Positions 45,800-58,400 of a DNA stretch of 64,000 nt are shown here, in pieces. Numbering within the stretch: position 1 is the first letter of the stretch; each line of letters starts with the position of its first letter. The stretch is from NCBI GenBank assembly GCA_013433145.1, contig CM024184.1, forward strand, positions 7,130,137 through 7,194,136, read 5' to 3'. The DNA comes from Ascaris suum (taxonomy: Eukaryota; Nematoda; Chromadorea; Rhabditida; Ascarididae). The notes beneath the pieces are model-generated. The model was not told the origin of the DNA, did no database searches, and saw only the letters and a program-made list of their open reading frames with translations. The position numbers were made by a program, and so were the translations under genes.

Positions 45800-46020
45800 G
45801 ACAAGATGATCGCAAATTAATGTGCGCTTTTGAACGATGGTATTGTCATTTTACAGCGGTCAGATTGACGAAAAAAAATGGATTTCTTCTAGAAGACTTG
45901 CACGAATTGTCGAATCAGTTAAAGAAATGCATGCATTATTATGCAGACTTATAGTTTTCTGGTACTTCATGCAAGTTTCTTTTCTAGTGAGCGAATTTAC
46001 CAAAGCGCATATCGCGCCAA
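45800..46020. repeat. Diverged direct repeat, copy 2
   Basis: Same family and orientation as 43240-43457. Together the two copies bracket the retrotransposon fragment, but they are too diverged from each other to be its target-site products. Confidence 0.7.
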
Positions 46021-47117
46021 CTCTTCTATACTGTAAATAGGCTTCACCAAACACATTTCTAGGTCTTTTCTTCTGATATTATGACTAGCAAATTAAAGCG
46101 GTGTTTATAGACAATGATTAAATGGGCGTCTACGTACTTTTCTTCACATTTAGTGTTCTGGGAAAAAAACTGCATTAAAATTGTTAGAAGAGCATGCACT
46201 TCGAAATAATTGCAGTACGATCTTGAATGCAATACGCACTGTGTGTATTTAAGCATGTAATTAAGCGGATTTTATAGGATTCTTTCCAGTGTCCAACGAC
46301 TTCGATGGCCTAATTTTCATACTTACCACCGCTGACACCAAAATGCCATAGCGAATGAATATCAGGTTTACTTTTTCATTTTGCTTTATTTCTTATCAAA
46401 ACCCCGTATTTAATTCTCTCTCAATTTAATTATTTATGTTTTTGCTTCATGGATAACAAAAACTCCGCAATCATCAACACTACTTATTAGAGATTTCGGC
46501 ATATTATGCTACCGGCACAGTTGTCACTTTCATGTCCCTTTCCTTCCCCTTCCCCTATCCCCTCCGAGGAGGACATTATCCACTCTAATGACTTTGGGGC
46601 CCGAGTGGATCTTATAATACGAAGAACTGGATGCTTAGACTAAGTCTGCTCGGGTTGGCTGTTGTGCCGTTCTAATTGACTCAAAAATTTCCACGGTTCT
46701 CTGCACGCGGTTAGATCTTTATATGTCTTAATCTTTAAAGCGGAACGTCATTATGGGATTATAACATATGTGCATATGTGTGTGTACTTACTTGCTTGGT
46801 GATCTCAACTCATCTGCTAGGAAATCAGTAGAATGACATTTGATGGGTAACATAGATAGTGGCGGTCCTGAGGTCCAGTTATGCGCTGAGTAATCGTTTA
46901 CTTAATCTATGTGGACATCTAAAGACATCGAAAAATCTTCCTCCGCAGCTATCGGGTCGTGTGGGAAATCGACACATTATTTGGTGTTGATCATGGTGTC
47001 ACCGATCTTTTATTATATTGAGGGGCGAAATTGCAGAATGGCAGAAACTGCACACCATAGCAGTGTCGTTGGTGCGCTTTCTGCTTTTTGTGCTATTCGT
47101 CGACATCGGTGACGTTT
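46021..47117. other. No clear gene
   Basis: AT-rich. It lies upstream of the kinase pseudogene and could include its former promoter or first exon. Nothing supportable was seen. Confidence 0.4.
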
Positions 47118-47136
47118 CAGGGCGTAATCAGATATC

Positions 47137-48907
47137 TTAAAGGGATAAATATGAGCTGGGTCGCGGTGGCTTCGGTACAGCGTATAGCGCTATGCGGATT
47201 AATTACAAACTTCGAGTCGCATTCAAATATAACGAACGCAGTAAAATCACCATGTGGCAACGAGTAAGTCATTCACCAATAAAGAACGTAGCGTAGCGCT
47301 CTTAAATAATTCAACACTCCTTTTAAAATATAAAGCTAAATGAATCGACGAGATGAAAGTGCTCTTTATAGTCGTACTTTCATCGATAGACATGTGGACT
47401 TTTTATCATAGTTCACGTCTTCTCGGTTTAATGAAGTCACAATGAATTTGTATTTCTTATCAAAATGCCTCCTGCTGCTTGTTTTCTATCCTAAGTGCCT
47501 CTTCCAGTTCTTACCTTCGAATTGTCAGCGGTTTCTCTCAAAAAGGTAAGTATTTTGTCGTCCCTTCATTCTTCCTCCTCCACATCTTCCGCTTAGACTA
47601 CCAGACGTCTTTATAGATTGTTCTGTTAACAATAGCACTTAAGCATTTGAATTTGTTTAGTTTATTGCTGTTGGCAGTAACGTCATGCCACGTTCGAGTA
47701 TGACTGTGTTCTGCAGGTACTGGATACTTTAATCGCGTGTGCTTGAAGGGGCATCCTACATCGCGATATAAAGGATGAAAACGTCTTTATCGACCTGCGG
47801 ACTGGTCGTTCAAACTGATCGTCTTTGAAAGTGCGACTTTCTTTGAACCCGACAGTGGTTCTTTCTCGGATTTCCAGGGTACGCTCTTCTCGTATCGCAT
47901 TTCTTTGTCGGGATATCAACCTTTGTCATTGTAGAGAAAACGGAGCGCAGTGATCGTTAGATAGCAAATTATGCGGATATATCTCGTCGTGCCGTTGCGA
48001 ATTTTTTCCAGAATATTTTCGAGCAGCACACGTTAAGCCCATTGAAAGAGTGAAAGAATTTATACACAGGTGCCGATTGTGCATTTTATTGCATAGTAAC
48101 TAAGGAACGATCCAGTGCTGAAAGATACACTAGTCGTTTAATAAAAAATATGATATAGGAGTTCAGTGTTGTGAAAATATGGTAATTTTTGCTAAATTGC
48201 CATATTTTGCAGCTTTACCATACACAAATGTAGTGTCTTGCAGCTTTCAGCCTTTCAGCCTTACAACAATCCTTAGATCCAGAGACTACTCTTGTGTAGG
48301 AATAGTGGGGCGGCGAATCGGTGAGCCATATCCTGGACCTCGGGGTCTTGCAGATGCGCTAGACAGACCCTGAAGGAAGTATGTACTAGTTCCTTCCAGT
48401 CACCTCTGTATGAGGAAGGACGACGCGGGGTCGTTTTCTCTCACCTTATTTCGCCTTGATGGCTGCTAGGTTCCATTTGGTCGTGGTTCAGCGGGGAAAG
48501 TTGCTCTGCTTTGTAGGAGAGCCTTCTGGTTGCAAAAGTACAGAGATACAGTCATAATTCTATGACATATTGAGTCTAAAAACGGTATTTGTTCATGTCA
48601 CTTAGAAATCACTTGAAGAAGCAAGTAAGGTACATGCTCATTGAGATACTTTTTATCCATTTGATGCCGTATCCATTCGCGTTCTCTTATTTAAGGAATT
48701 GTGTATATCCCACCGGAATGGTTGTTATTCTCTGGATATGACGATCTGAAGGCAGCGGTCTGGTAACTGTGTGCATTCTGCTTTATATCATGGTGTGCGG
48801 AGAAACTCCGTTCCACAATGGGGAAGAAATCGTGCGGAAAGGTCCGCTCGCGAACCCGGTTCAAGTTTCTGATTGTAGTGCTTATTTGCTCCAGTTCACG
48901 GAACACG
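47137..48907 (+). pseudogene. PIM-type serine/threonine kinase pseudogene spanning the inner junction
   Basis: Pieces of one kinase domain lie in order. About 47,137-47,263 has the glycine loop and VAFK (YELGRGGFGTAY, RVAFKYNERSKITMW). About 47,508-47,545 is a possible C-helix exon (TFELSAVSLKK). About 47,686-47,878 has the catalytic loop (LHRDIKDENVFIDL) and, after a frameshift, FKLIVFESATFFEPDSG...SDFQG. 48,696-48,907 has VYIPPEW and VCGETPFHNGEEIV. These match PIM kinases closely (LHRDIKDENILIDL, YSPPEW, MVCGDIPFEHDEEI). The DFG motif reads VFE, an in-frame stop precedes the catalytic loop, frameshifts occur in two exons, and the hinge region is missing, so it cannot work. The intron 47,879-48,695 (in phase G|GA) contains the arm boundary at 48,014. 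No start codon or subdomain XI was found. Confidence 0.85.
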
Positions 48908-48930
48908 GTAGGCTAGCATTCTTAATTTAG

Positions 48931-50338
48931 TTTTGTTGCGGCCGGTCACCTTATCGGTGATTTTGCATGTGGTCGTGATGGCTAACTTGCATAGGTAGAT
49001 TTTGTCATGTGCGAATACTCCAGTCGCACAAGAAACGAGTTTTTTTTTTGTTAGTGTCCCATATTGTTTTCACCGTTGCGTATTGCGTGAACTGTTTCAT
49101 CGCATGATTGTTTGCTGTACAACTCACCGCTCTTTGGCTTGTTTGTGTATTGTATTGGATGGCGTATGATTTGTTGTACGTTTTTTTACTTCCGTTTATC
49201 TTAAGCTGTACAGCAAGAAAAGGTAAAAAGGTAGGACCCGATGGTGAATAAATATACTGATAACGAACTTGCCTTCAAAATTATTTTACCGAAGTTGCTG
49301 TTGCGGTGGATATTTACACATTTACATTCAGTGAGTGAGTACCAACTAGTAAATTGTTGTTCGATTGACTTTTGCATGCGCGTTTGTTGCTACATGACGG
49401 AATTTGCGAAATCACAGCAGCATATGTGCGGAGCGGCGTGATACTTTCAACCTATTTAGCAGAAGCCCGCCAACAACGTTTGCGCTTGGACTGAACGGGC
49501 GGACCTGACAACTTGCTGTATTGATTTAATTTGTAAAGATCAGCGAATTTACAGTAATTCTCGTGAACCGATCGTGCGGAAGTAGCACAGGTATCGGAAA
49601 GATTTCATTTGGAGGTGCCGATTGGCAGCACCGCCGGTAAGTGGGTGACATTTGGGTTTGCTTAAAGTTGTTGTTTTTCTGGGTTGGTGGTATGGAGTAG
49701 GCTAAGAAGGAAGATGACGTGGAGCCTCCTCTCTTATCACTATTTCGAAGAAATCTCTAAAGGTTGCGAAGTAAAAATGCAGGGCCAACTGCGGTGTTAA
49801 CGAGATGCGTTGGTTGGCAGCGCCAGATTTGGACAAATATTTTACTCACGCTTGTTCTTGCAGAGATTCATCTCCGCCTTCCTTCCTTTTCTGTTTGTGT
49901 TGAAATTTTTTTTAGCGAATGATACTGCCCTAGTGTCAAAATTTTTCATTAGGTTCCTTTGCAGGACAAGTATTTCGCGATGTTAAACGATCGGATTTCG
50001 ACCAGAAACCGAAATCTCGACGGGTCTCTACCATGCAAAGTTCGGTTTTCGCTCATTTGACTTTTTGACTATAGTTGAAATTCGGTTTTCGGTAGTTGTT
50101 ATCGTTGGGTGACCGACTGACATTCCCGAAATGCATTTGACAGAATTCCGGTTGCAAGTGACTGCGCCTTCAGTTGGTTACCGAAAAAAGAAATTCCCAT
50201 CGGCTGCCCCCATTCAATTCTTCCCTCACATTTGGAACTGGCTGTAAGAAATATAGGGGCAGCTGTCAGCATCTGCCAACGTCAGTATAGAACCATTTAT
50301 AATCTGTCGCAGACGAGCAACGCTTATACAGTATAGCC
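48931..50338. other. Right arm, gene-poor segment
   Basis: No supported gene. TTCGGTT- and CCGAAA-type motifs recur at about 49,990-50,190 on both strands. The same sequence occurs inverted in the left arm. Confidence 0.4.
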
Positions 50339-50928
50339 ACGTTCTTGGCCGTAGCATATTTTCTGCAATGGTTGGGAGGTGTACCAAGTCGCCGGAGTTG
50401 TCCATCGTACGCATAATCACGAAGCTGAAAAGTGGCACGAAACCTGTACCTGACACACTTGAAACGCTGAATGTCGACAGGCGGATGAGGCGATCTTCTA
50501 ACATTCGGCGTTCATAGCAAGATCGATTCATTCTCTCCTCTCGTTCTCTTTTGCTCTTCTATCCTAATGTGGTTCGATGTGGCAACGAACACTAAGTCGG
50601 AATATGGTCCGGAAATACGCTCATATATGTCCGTTATATGGCGCCTCGCGACAGTTTTTATCATCCAGCAATAACAACGCATATGTAAAAGATGCAAAAA
50701 GCGCATAATTTTATCACTCTAGCACGCAGACAGTTTGTTTTTTCTCTGAACTATAGAGGAAGTTTGCAATAAAGCAGTTGTACAAATTGATAGGAAGCCG
50801 ATCGCCATGAGCCATCAGGACGTCATCTCATTTCTAGGCTCGTGATGGCCTGCTGTATGATGAATGCTGGTTGTGCAATGTCGGCTTTCATTGGTGGCTC
50901 AGAGTTCATCGGGATGTTCGCTGTTATG
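50339..50928 (+). pseudogene. Possible SLC22-like transporter relic
   Basis: Three pieces are in order. 50,339-50,401 reads TFLAVAYFLQWLGGVPS. 50,591-50,671 reads SEYGPEIRSYMSVIWRLATV. 50,838-50,928 reads a hydrophobic MACCMMNAGCAMSAF...GGSEFIGMFAVM between an acceptor and GTGATA. The first two resemble the fourth helix and the following E-x-VGP..R signature of organic ion carriers. Stops interrupt the frame and most of the 12-helix protein is absent. Another major-facilitator family, or chance, is possible. A minus-strand frame overlapping the first piece is also open. Confidence 0.28.
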
Positions 50929-53900
50929 GTGATAATGATTGTAACGTGCAAGAAGTCTTCACGGCTGACGTCTTCGGTTTGTTCAATTATTTTCCTCAAT
51001 GATCAACTATATGTGTTCAAGTGTATGTAGGAAAGCATTTAAGTATTCAGGTATTCACTCAGATGTAGTTGCGTATTGCGGTGAAAAATTAGTGCTCATA
51101 ATTCGCTTTCAAATCGCCGACTTGCGAACAGCTCACACATTTTCCACTAAAACTATAGTACCGCTGCGCAGTTTTCTCTGTTCATTTGAATAAAGACTGA
51201 TTACTCTTCACTAATATCATCCCGGTGTAATCAAGATTTCGCCTGAAACTGATTGATCTGAAGAAAACTTCAACATTTCATTCGAAAAGTTTAGCGTTCA
51301 AATGCGTGTCGAAGGGCGGATGAAGCATGCAACATTTATCGTAATCACGCATATTTCGTCAAAAAAGGCCATTTCGCAAAATTGCACGGTGCTAAAGAGG
51401 ACTTGATGCTCTCCGTTTAAAAGTCCCTCAGATGATAATACGCAAAAAATTGCAAATTGTGAACTTTTGCAGATAACTCAATAACAATAATATGTTGTTA
51501 TGAGATGGGAAGTAGGAGTAAAGTTTGCAGGAAGTAGTGGGTAGATACTGACGGTCTTTTAAGGTTGCTTTAACTCGCATCGTAAAAGGCAGTTATAATT
51601 CTATATTCGACATTCATACTACTATATTTCACCTATATTAACAAGCAATGGTATCATGTTTTACGAGCGTTATTTATTCAGAAAAAAGCTCAAAATGTTA
51701 CAAGAGAAAGAGCAGTGAGAAAAAAAAGGATGAAAAGCTTCCAAATATGACATTAAAAAAAGCGCAAAGGATACGCTCATATCATCGAGAAAGGTTGAAA
51801 AAATCGCTGGAGTCTTTAAAAAAGAGCTGGTGTTGCGAGTCTTAAAAGCGTGGAAAATAAAACAAAATTGGAAATTAGCGGGAAAAAAAAGACTGAATAT
51901 ATTTGTATGAAAACCATAGTTTGCGCTGAAAGGGGGTTTCCAAAAGATCGGAATCAGAACCAAAAGAAATTCCAGGTACGCGAGTTGGAACTGATGTCCA
52001 TTTTCTGCTTTTTTTCAAGTCTTTCTTCCCAATTACTTCATTTCTTCTTTTTTTTCCTCCATTTCTTTTTATGCTTTCCTGTTCTTTTTGAGCTGCACAT
52101 AAATAGTCATATAGTTGACGATAAATTATAAATGATTACAAGCAGCTTCACTTAAATCGATTTAAATGTCTGAAGGAAATGCGTTCCTCAAAAAAAAGGA
52201 ATAAAGAACATTGTCCACCTGCCACACCATCATGTCCACACTGCGAAATTGAAACTTCAAACATCTCGCTCAGATTTATAGCTGAAACGGAAGTCTCTGT
52301 TTTTGCACGCATGACCTTCTTATATTGCTTTTTTCCTTGTATAAATGTCCCACACAACGAAGGCAAGACGTTACAGGCACATCAAGCTACAAAGATAAGA
52401 CACGCGCCACCCATATATTCCCGGGGAAGACAGGTATGAAATAAATCCTGCGCAGAGAAGGCGCAAGGAAATTGTGTTCATCACACAAGCTACTCTCCAA
52501 CATGCATATTTTGTTTGTTTCCTCCAAATTTACTCGTAAAAAGAATGCATCTCACCATGTAGGGTGCCTAGAGCATACAACTTGCAGACCTAGCTGGAAG
52601 CTTTTCCTGGAAAATCAGGTCTTGACAATGAAAAAACATTTTCCTTCGGCATCACAACGAGTACGCTTTCCGCCTCCATTTACATTTGATTTATCAACTA
52701 CTTTTCTCAGGTTATAAGTATAAACTATAGCGCCGACAACCAACCAGATGGAATTCGGCCGGTTTTTACGAGCCTCAGTCAATTTTCACCTTCCTTGGTT
52801 TTTTCAGTGGCAGCTGAAATCTGGCCTTGCTCTAATATTTCGGGCGACGCTGATTGAAATTTTTGAAGCGTGGTCAGTTGCAACCGAAGTTCTGCTTTTA
52901 CGGAGCATCATTAATCATGAACCAACGATTATTTTTGAAATTCGGTCGCCTTCAACCGAGTGCTTTCCACTTATTTCAGACCCAGAGAAATTTTTATCGA
53001 TCATTATGATCAATAAATGGTAGAGTTTGTTTTCCTTTCGCGTCGATTAATAAATAGAATGTGAGGGGGTCTACATTCTCCCGAGCTCTTAGAGATGGCA
53101 TGTAGGGGACATTCTAAGAAGACACTGCTTGTATGCATGAGTCTATCCGTCGAATAGTTTCAACTCATCAACCACTGCGCCCAGAGTTGTTTCTAGAAAC
53201 TCATTATGCAAACATTAGGATGATTCGGCCGTTAGCAAATGAGCAAAAATGAGGCAAGTGGTGTCCGCGCGTCAGTTTTTAGATGAAAGATTGGAACGGA
53301 CATAGTCCGCATAGTTTACAAAATGCCTTCGTTCTGGATAGCCACATCAAACCAGAACACTGTACTCTTTATTCGTTACCCAAATGGATCCCCTGCTGAC
53401 CGATATATTAAAATGAGTTTCCTGAAAGTGTTACAACCTCAGTTATCGCGCAAGGCAGCGTTGCCAGGCCTTTATTGTCTTGGTCTTCAATGAACGAAAC
53501 CTGAAGTGAGTTTCGTCTTGTCGAACGCTCCATCTTTTTGCTCATAAGACAACAGTGCTGATCGATCAAGTGTCAGAATTACATTGCGGCAGAATGTCAG
53601 CTATTACACGTAACTTTCTGGCCTGAGGACGAAATGAACTGCTCAATTCGAGTAAGCTGTACAGTCGATGGCTCAAGGTGGTACATGAGGTCTTGCCTTA
53701 AAGCCAGACTATTGCGATTAAAAACATCAGCGAAACTACTTCCTCCTACAAACGATCCACTCCTGAATATCGCGTACCAATTTGGTTGTATTGTTAAAAC
53801 GCCCAGAAACAAGTTTCTCGCTAACGAATGAATAAACGAACTAACACCCAAATACTGATCGTCCAATGTCTACGCGTTGCCTCAGTTTCCTTACGTCACG

Positions 53901-55461
53901 AATTAGAGATGATAACTTTATCACGAAAAATGCTCTAAGACCACTTAAGACTTTTAATGTGGAAACCCTCTTCTGATGCCTTCTAAGGCGACCTCTTAGG
54001 GTCTTAAGGCTTTTTAAAGCATGAGGCATATAGCTAGCTTCTTAAGGCTTCATGAAAGGAAAGTCTGCGCCGTCTCAACGTCTCATCCTCGAACTAACGC
54101 GTCGCGGCAAGGACCCACAATCCACATTACCTGCAATATCGTATGTGCGTATTTGCAAACCCACAATCTTTTATTTCATTTCCATACAAATTACGTTCCA
54201 ATGTTGACTGCTTATCCACATTATCGTTCTAATGTAATTTATTCAACAGCCGTCAAGTTTCCTTTGAAGAAATGAATGACGTGGTTCATCAGCTAGACCG
54301 ACCCAATTCAACCAGTCATATCTATTACTCAAATAATGGATTTGCGCCAGGTAGGCCAGCATAACATGGGCTTTTGCATTCCGACCTGCCGGTCCGAATA
54401 TCCACCAGCATATTAAGACATAAAATGCCCACAGAATAGTGACCAGCTATGGTGAAACTGAGGGTAAAAACAACTGCTGATGTAGTGGACTACATACTCC
54501 AAGTCTTGCAGCTTAAGCTTCTGCGGTTCGAGAGCTGGGAATGCCGAACAAATCATATACAAACGCATGAACATCGATATAACATGCTTTTGTAGAAATC
54601 TGGAAAAGCATATAAAAACAATAAACCGATAATAAACACACCCACCCAGCGACCAACCGACTACAAACCACTTTAACCAAATGGTCACTGTCACCATATT
54701 TGACGAGTCGTAGAAAGAACAATTTAACAAACCATTTAATTACGGAAGTGCGCATCAATATCTGCGCGCATGGCGTCCACAACCCACGATTTGAGGTGAT
54801 CTATTCAATATCATTGAAAAATGCAAGTTATACCTTGCTTAGGACGATCAAGCGTAGACTAAAATGACTTTCTTGGTTAAGAAATTCTACAACCAAATGT
54901 TTCCATGATAAACGCCATCGAACATTTTGCCACTTTCTTACTGTTTACTTGCATGACCGATTAGCCTGATGATCTATCACGCGAATATGCGTATTTCACG
55001 GGAATGGGGGGGGGGGGGGGGGGAGAGGGCTCTCCCGACCTTTCATTTACCCTCCATCACCAGTTATCTCAACTTCCTGTTTATAGCTCATTGACAGCAA
55101 CTTTCTCCTCGCCAAATGAAACTATCAGTGGACGCGCACGCAAATGTAGAGGGCCCGTCAAAGTCGGCACTTCGTTTTAATAATTTATTTCCTTTATGTT
55201 CTAAACACATATAAATTTCATGACGCTGCTTCAACTCAAGCAGACTATTGTCTCTAATGCCGAATCCTGCTGCAATTGCAAAACACATCGGAGCAGTATA
55301 AACTTGCATAGAGATGATCAAATCCTACGTCATTATATCAGAAATCAAATCCTATCTCTATGAGACTAGGTAAGCTCACAGAAAATAAAATACGGAGTGC
55401 CTTTCCACAGCAACTGTGACAACTCGAATTGAAGCAGTCAAAGATGCAAGCGAATAAAACT
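50929..55461. other. Right arm, gene-poor segment
   Basis: This mirrors left-arm 18,127-22,660. I see no supported gene. It contains the 18-base G run near 55,006-55,023. Confidence 0.4.
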
Positions 55462-58400
55462 TCATTTCAGCGCCGAGAAAGCTTCAATCAAATCTCTGCT
55501 GCCTAGCTTCTGCGCCAGTTGTTTGGCCGACGTAAGACTTCCTTCCATATACCAATTGCTGCGGTCCTTCAGCTCATCGACGACACGTGCAACCTGAAGC
55601 CTCGAAATAATCTGAAGTGCAACTAAGATTGACCATGAATTTTCACTATCATTCATCAGATTATAAACAGTTCGGCTCAATCAACACCACAATATCCGAT
55701 CATACCCGCCACTTACACTATAAAATTTATTCCCTCCTCCCTTCGTTTGAAGCGCTGAACGGCTAAAATAACCATTTTCGGAAGTAAAAATGCATAGAAA
55801 ACAGAGAGACGGAAAAGAGCACTAGTGCGACATAAATCATTGCATTTTACTGGACAAAGCGAAATGTCTATCGGAATGTCACAAAGAACAATACGAAAGA
55901 ACCAATACTGCGTCTTTCTACGAACCATTTAGGAGCATTTAAAAACCCCAGACCAAATCCGTCCTGCCACGGATCATTTCATTTCGCTCAAGCTGCACAA
56001 TTCGCTGAGCCTGAATGAAAGAAAGTAGATGCGTCCTTCGCAAATTTAACCAATATTGTTTGAGGTTGTATTCAGTAAGCGGGCAGTTTGAATTCCGTTC
56101 GTAAATGTAAAAAAATGCCTAAAGGAAAGTGAAAGACTACAAGCGACGACAGAGTAAACCAGCAAGTACAGTGTGCAAAAAGGATATGCAGCGAACGATA
56201 CCAATGTGCGCTAAGGAAATGATTGAAAGACGGATGCACTCATGTGCTGAAGATTTCATCATATGCATACAGTTTAAGCTCGCACGCGCAAAAGAACAGC
56301 CGAATGATGAGCTCAGGAAGTTTCATGAGGTGAGGGTAATATCACTGACAACAAAGCTTCGTCTGCCTACTCCCGTAGTTTAAGTAAAGAAGAAAAGAAA
56401 TGACCTGAGGGATACACTACCATTCCCTGATAGTATTTGTTGAGAAAATCCTATGAGAGAAAAACAGCTGAAGATCTAGACATCCCTTCCTTTTTGACAG
56501 AACCCATTTGACAAAATGTGAATGTCCACTGAACGGAGGGGTTGGGGGTCTAGGAAAAAAACCTATAGGATTAGGGGAAAGAACTTATCGAAGTGAAAAC
56601 ATATGAAACTTAGAAAAAGGAAAGAAGTCCACAGACGACCTTTCCCATATGCACAGAGTTTTCCAAGCATACTGCTCAAAGAAACGCAAAGCGAGAGCAT
56701 TCGAGTAGCGTTCAAATAACAAAACACACGCAGATTTTAACTGACATCAAATAAGAATTTGTAATACTTAAGAAATAATTTAGAAATCATTCAGAAGACG
56801 AAATACAATTATGATGTTCTCTGAAAACAAAAGATTAGCGAGCTCCGTCCGAAAAACCTTATGCTACAAATGTCAGTACCACAAACTTTTCAGACAGAAA
56901 GCTACCTTCGCAGAGAGTCGAGCACAATCGCCAATCGAAGACTGCCTCTCCAAACACGACACAATCAGATCGAGACACGAACTCGGCAGTGAATTAAAAT
57001 TCGGTAGGCTCGGCAATAGCATTTCCACCACCGAGGCATCACCATGCTCGCAAGAACGCCCTTTAATATGTGCTATTGATGAACTTCACCACTGCTGACC
57101 TAGGAACAACCTGTGCGATTCTCGTTCTATAAAACTAAAGAAGAAACGAGGTAGGTTGAATGTCAATGCTTTACAAAAAATTTTATGAGATGCAACGAAG
57201 ATTCCGGCCCACGACATCATAAATACTGCAAAACCAACAGCACTGAGATCCTCTGCAATGATTCTGCAATAGCACAGCAAGTAAATTTGCTGATTATTCG
57301 TCAGAACCGTTCCAAAAAAACGCACACACACAACTGAAAAAAGTTGTGAAGTGAGAGCAATGTACTAAAGTCGGATGACAAAATCTTTGAGTTAAACATT
57401 CGATGTGGCTCTCAGCCCCATCCACTACGTCGTTTCCATCGCTTTCGAGCGGATCTAGAATCCCAGGTTTACGCATCAAGCGTATACACCTAAGTGCTCA
57501 ACAGCACTCACTTTCCATTTTGATCAATTTCATTCAAACGTTGACCAAAAGAAACAGTCGACAGCGTCCACATTCAGGGATCAAAGCACGAGCACAACAT
57601 ACATTTCAACAAACAGTAGAATGCCGATTCTACATACTTCGAACTAGCAACTGGCGTCACCATTCGCAGTGTAATAACCCACTCCATCAAGCGAGTGATT
57701 CAAAACATCCTGCTGGCATGCCCACCCGTCCCAAGAGATTTTGAAAGTGCAATACAGATTCACATGAAACATTTCGGTGTCTCCGCACCCAATAACACAC
57801 GACTTAACTGAAAGAAGAGACATTAAAAGAAGATATTCGGGTATCCGTAAAGAAAAGAGCATTAAGCAGTAAAAACGCGTTTCATCAAGATAGTTCGAGA
57901 CATCCTTGCTAAATACTTGAAAGTATTCAATATCTGCCTTAAAACCACTTACTCGCAATGTCAACAAGGGCAAGAAGCACATCGTCAATCAAACTGCTAT
58001 TAATAGTGTTGTGGCCTCCAATAGCCAAATATGAACAAATGAATCGATAGAGAACAATTTCCGCACTTGACTGCAACTCGACGGTCTCATCTTTGCGGCA
58101 CTCAACCAGGTATTCACATACATAGGAAACACATTCCTGACAGCTGCGACCAACCATTGTCGCTCTGCAAATATCCATGCCGAAGACATAATTCTTGAGA
58201 AGCCAAAGCAATAAAAACGCAAAAAAAGCGTTTGATATTAACAACTTCCCGGTTCCTCTGAATTCATTATAATCGCAGACGATTTATCGATCATGTGTTT
58301 TATCCACTACGAGTTGTGACGGGTATGAGAGATCCTTCTGGCACCTCAAAAAATGCGACCAACAGAACATGCAAAAGATGAATCGATGGCGTCAGTGGAT

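Noticed and set aside
43240..46020. LTRs flanking a retroelement
   Set aside because: The repeats are too diverged from each other, have no TG...CA ends that I can see, and the enclosed reverse transcriptase is of the non-LTR type.
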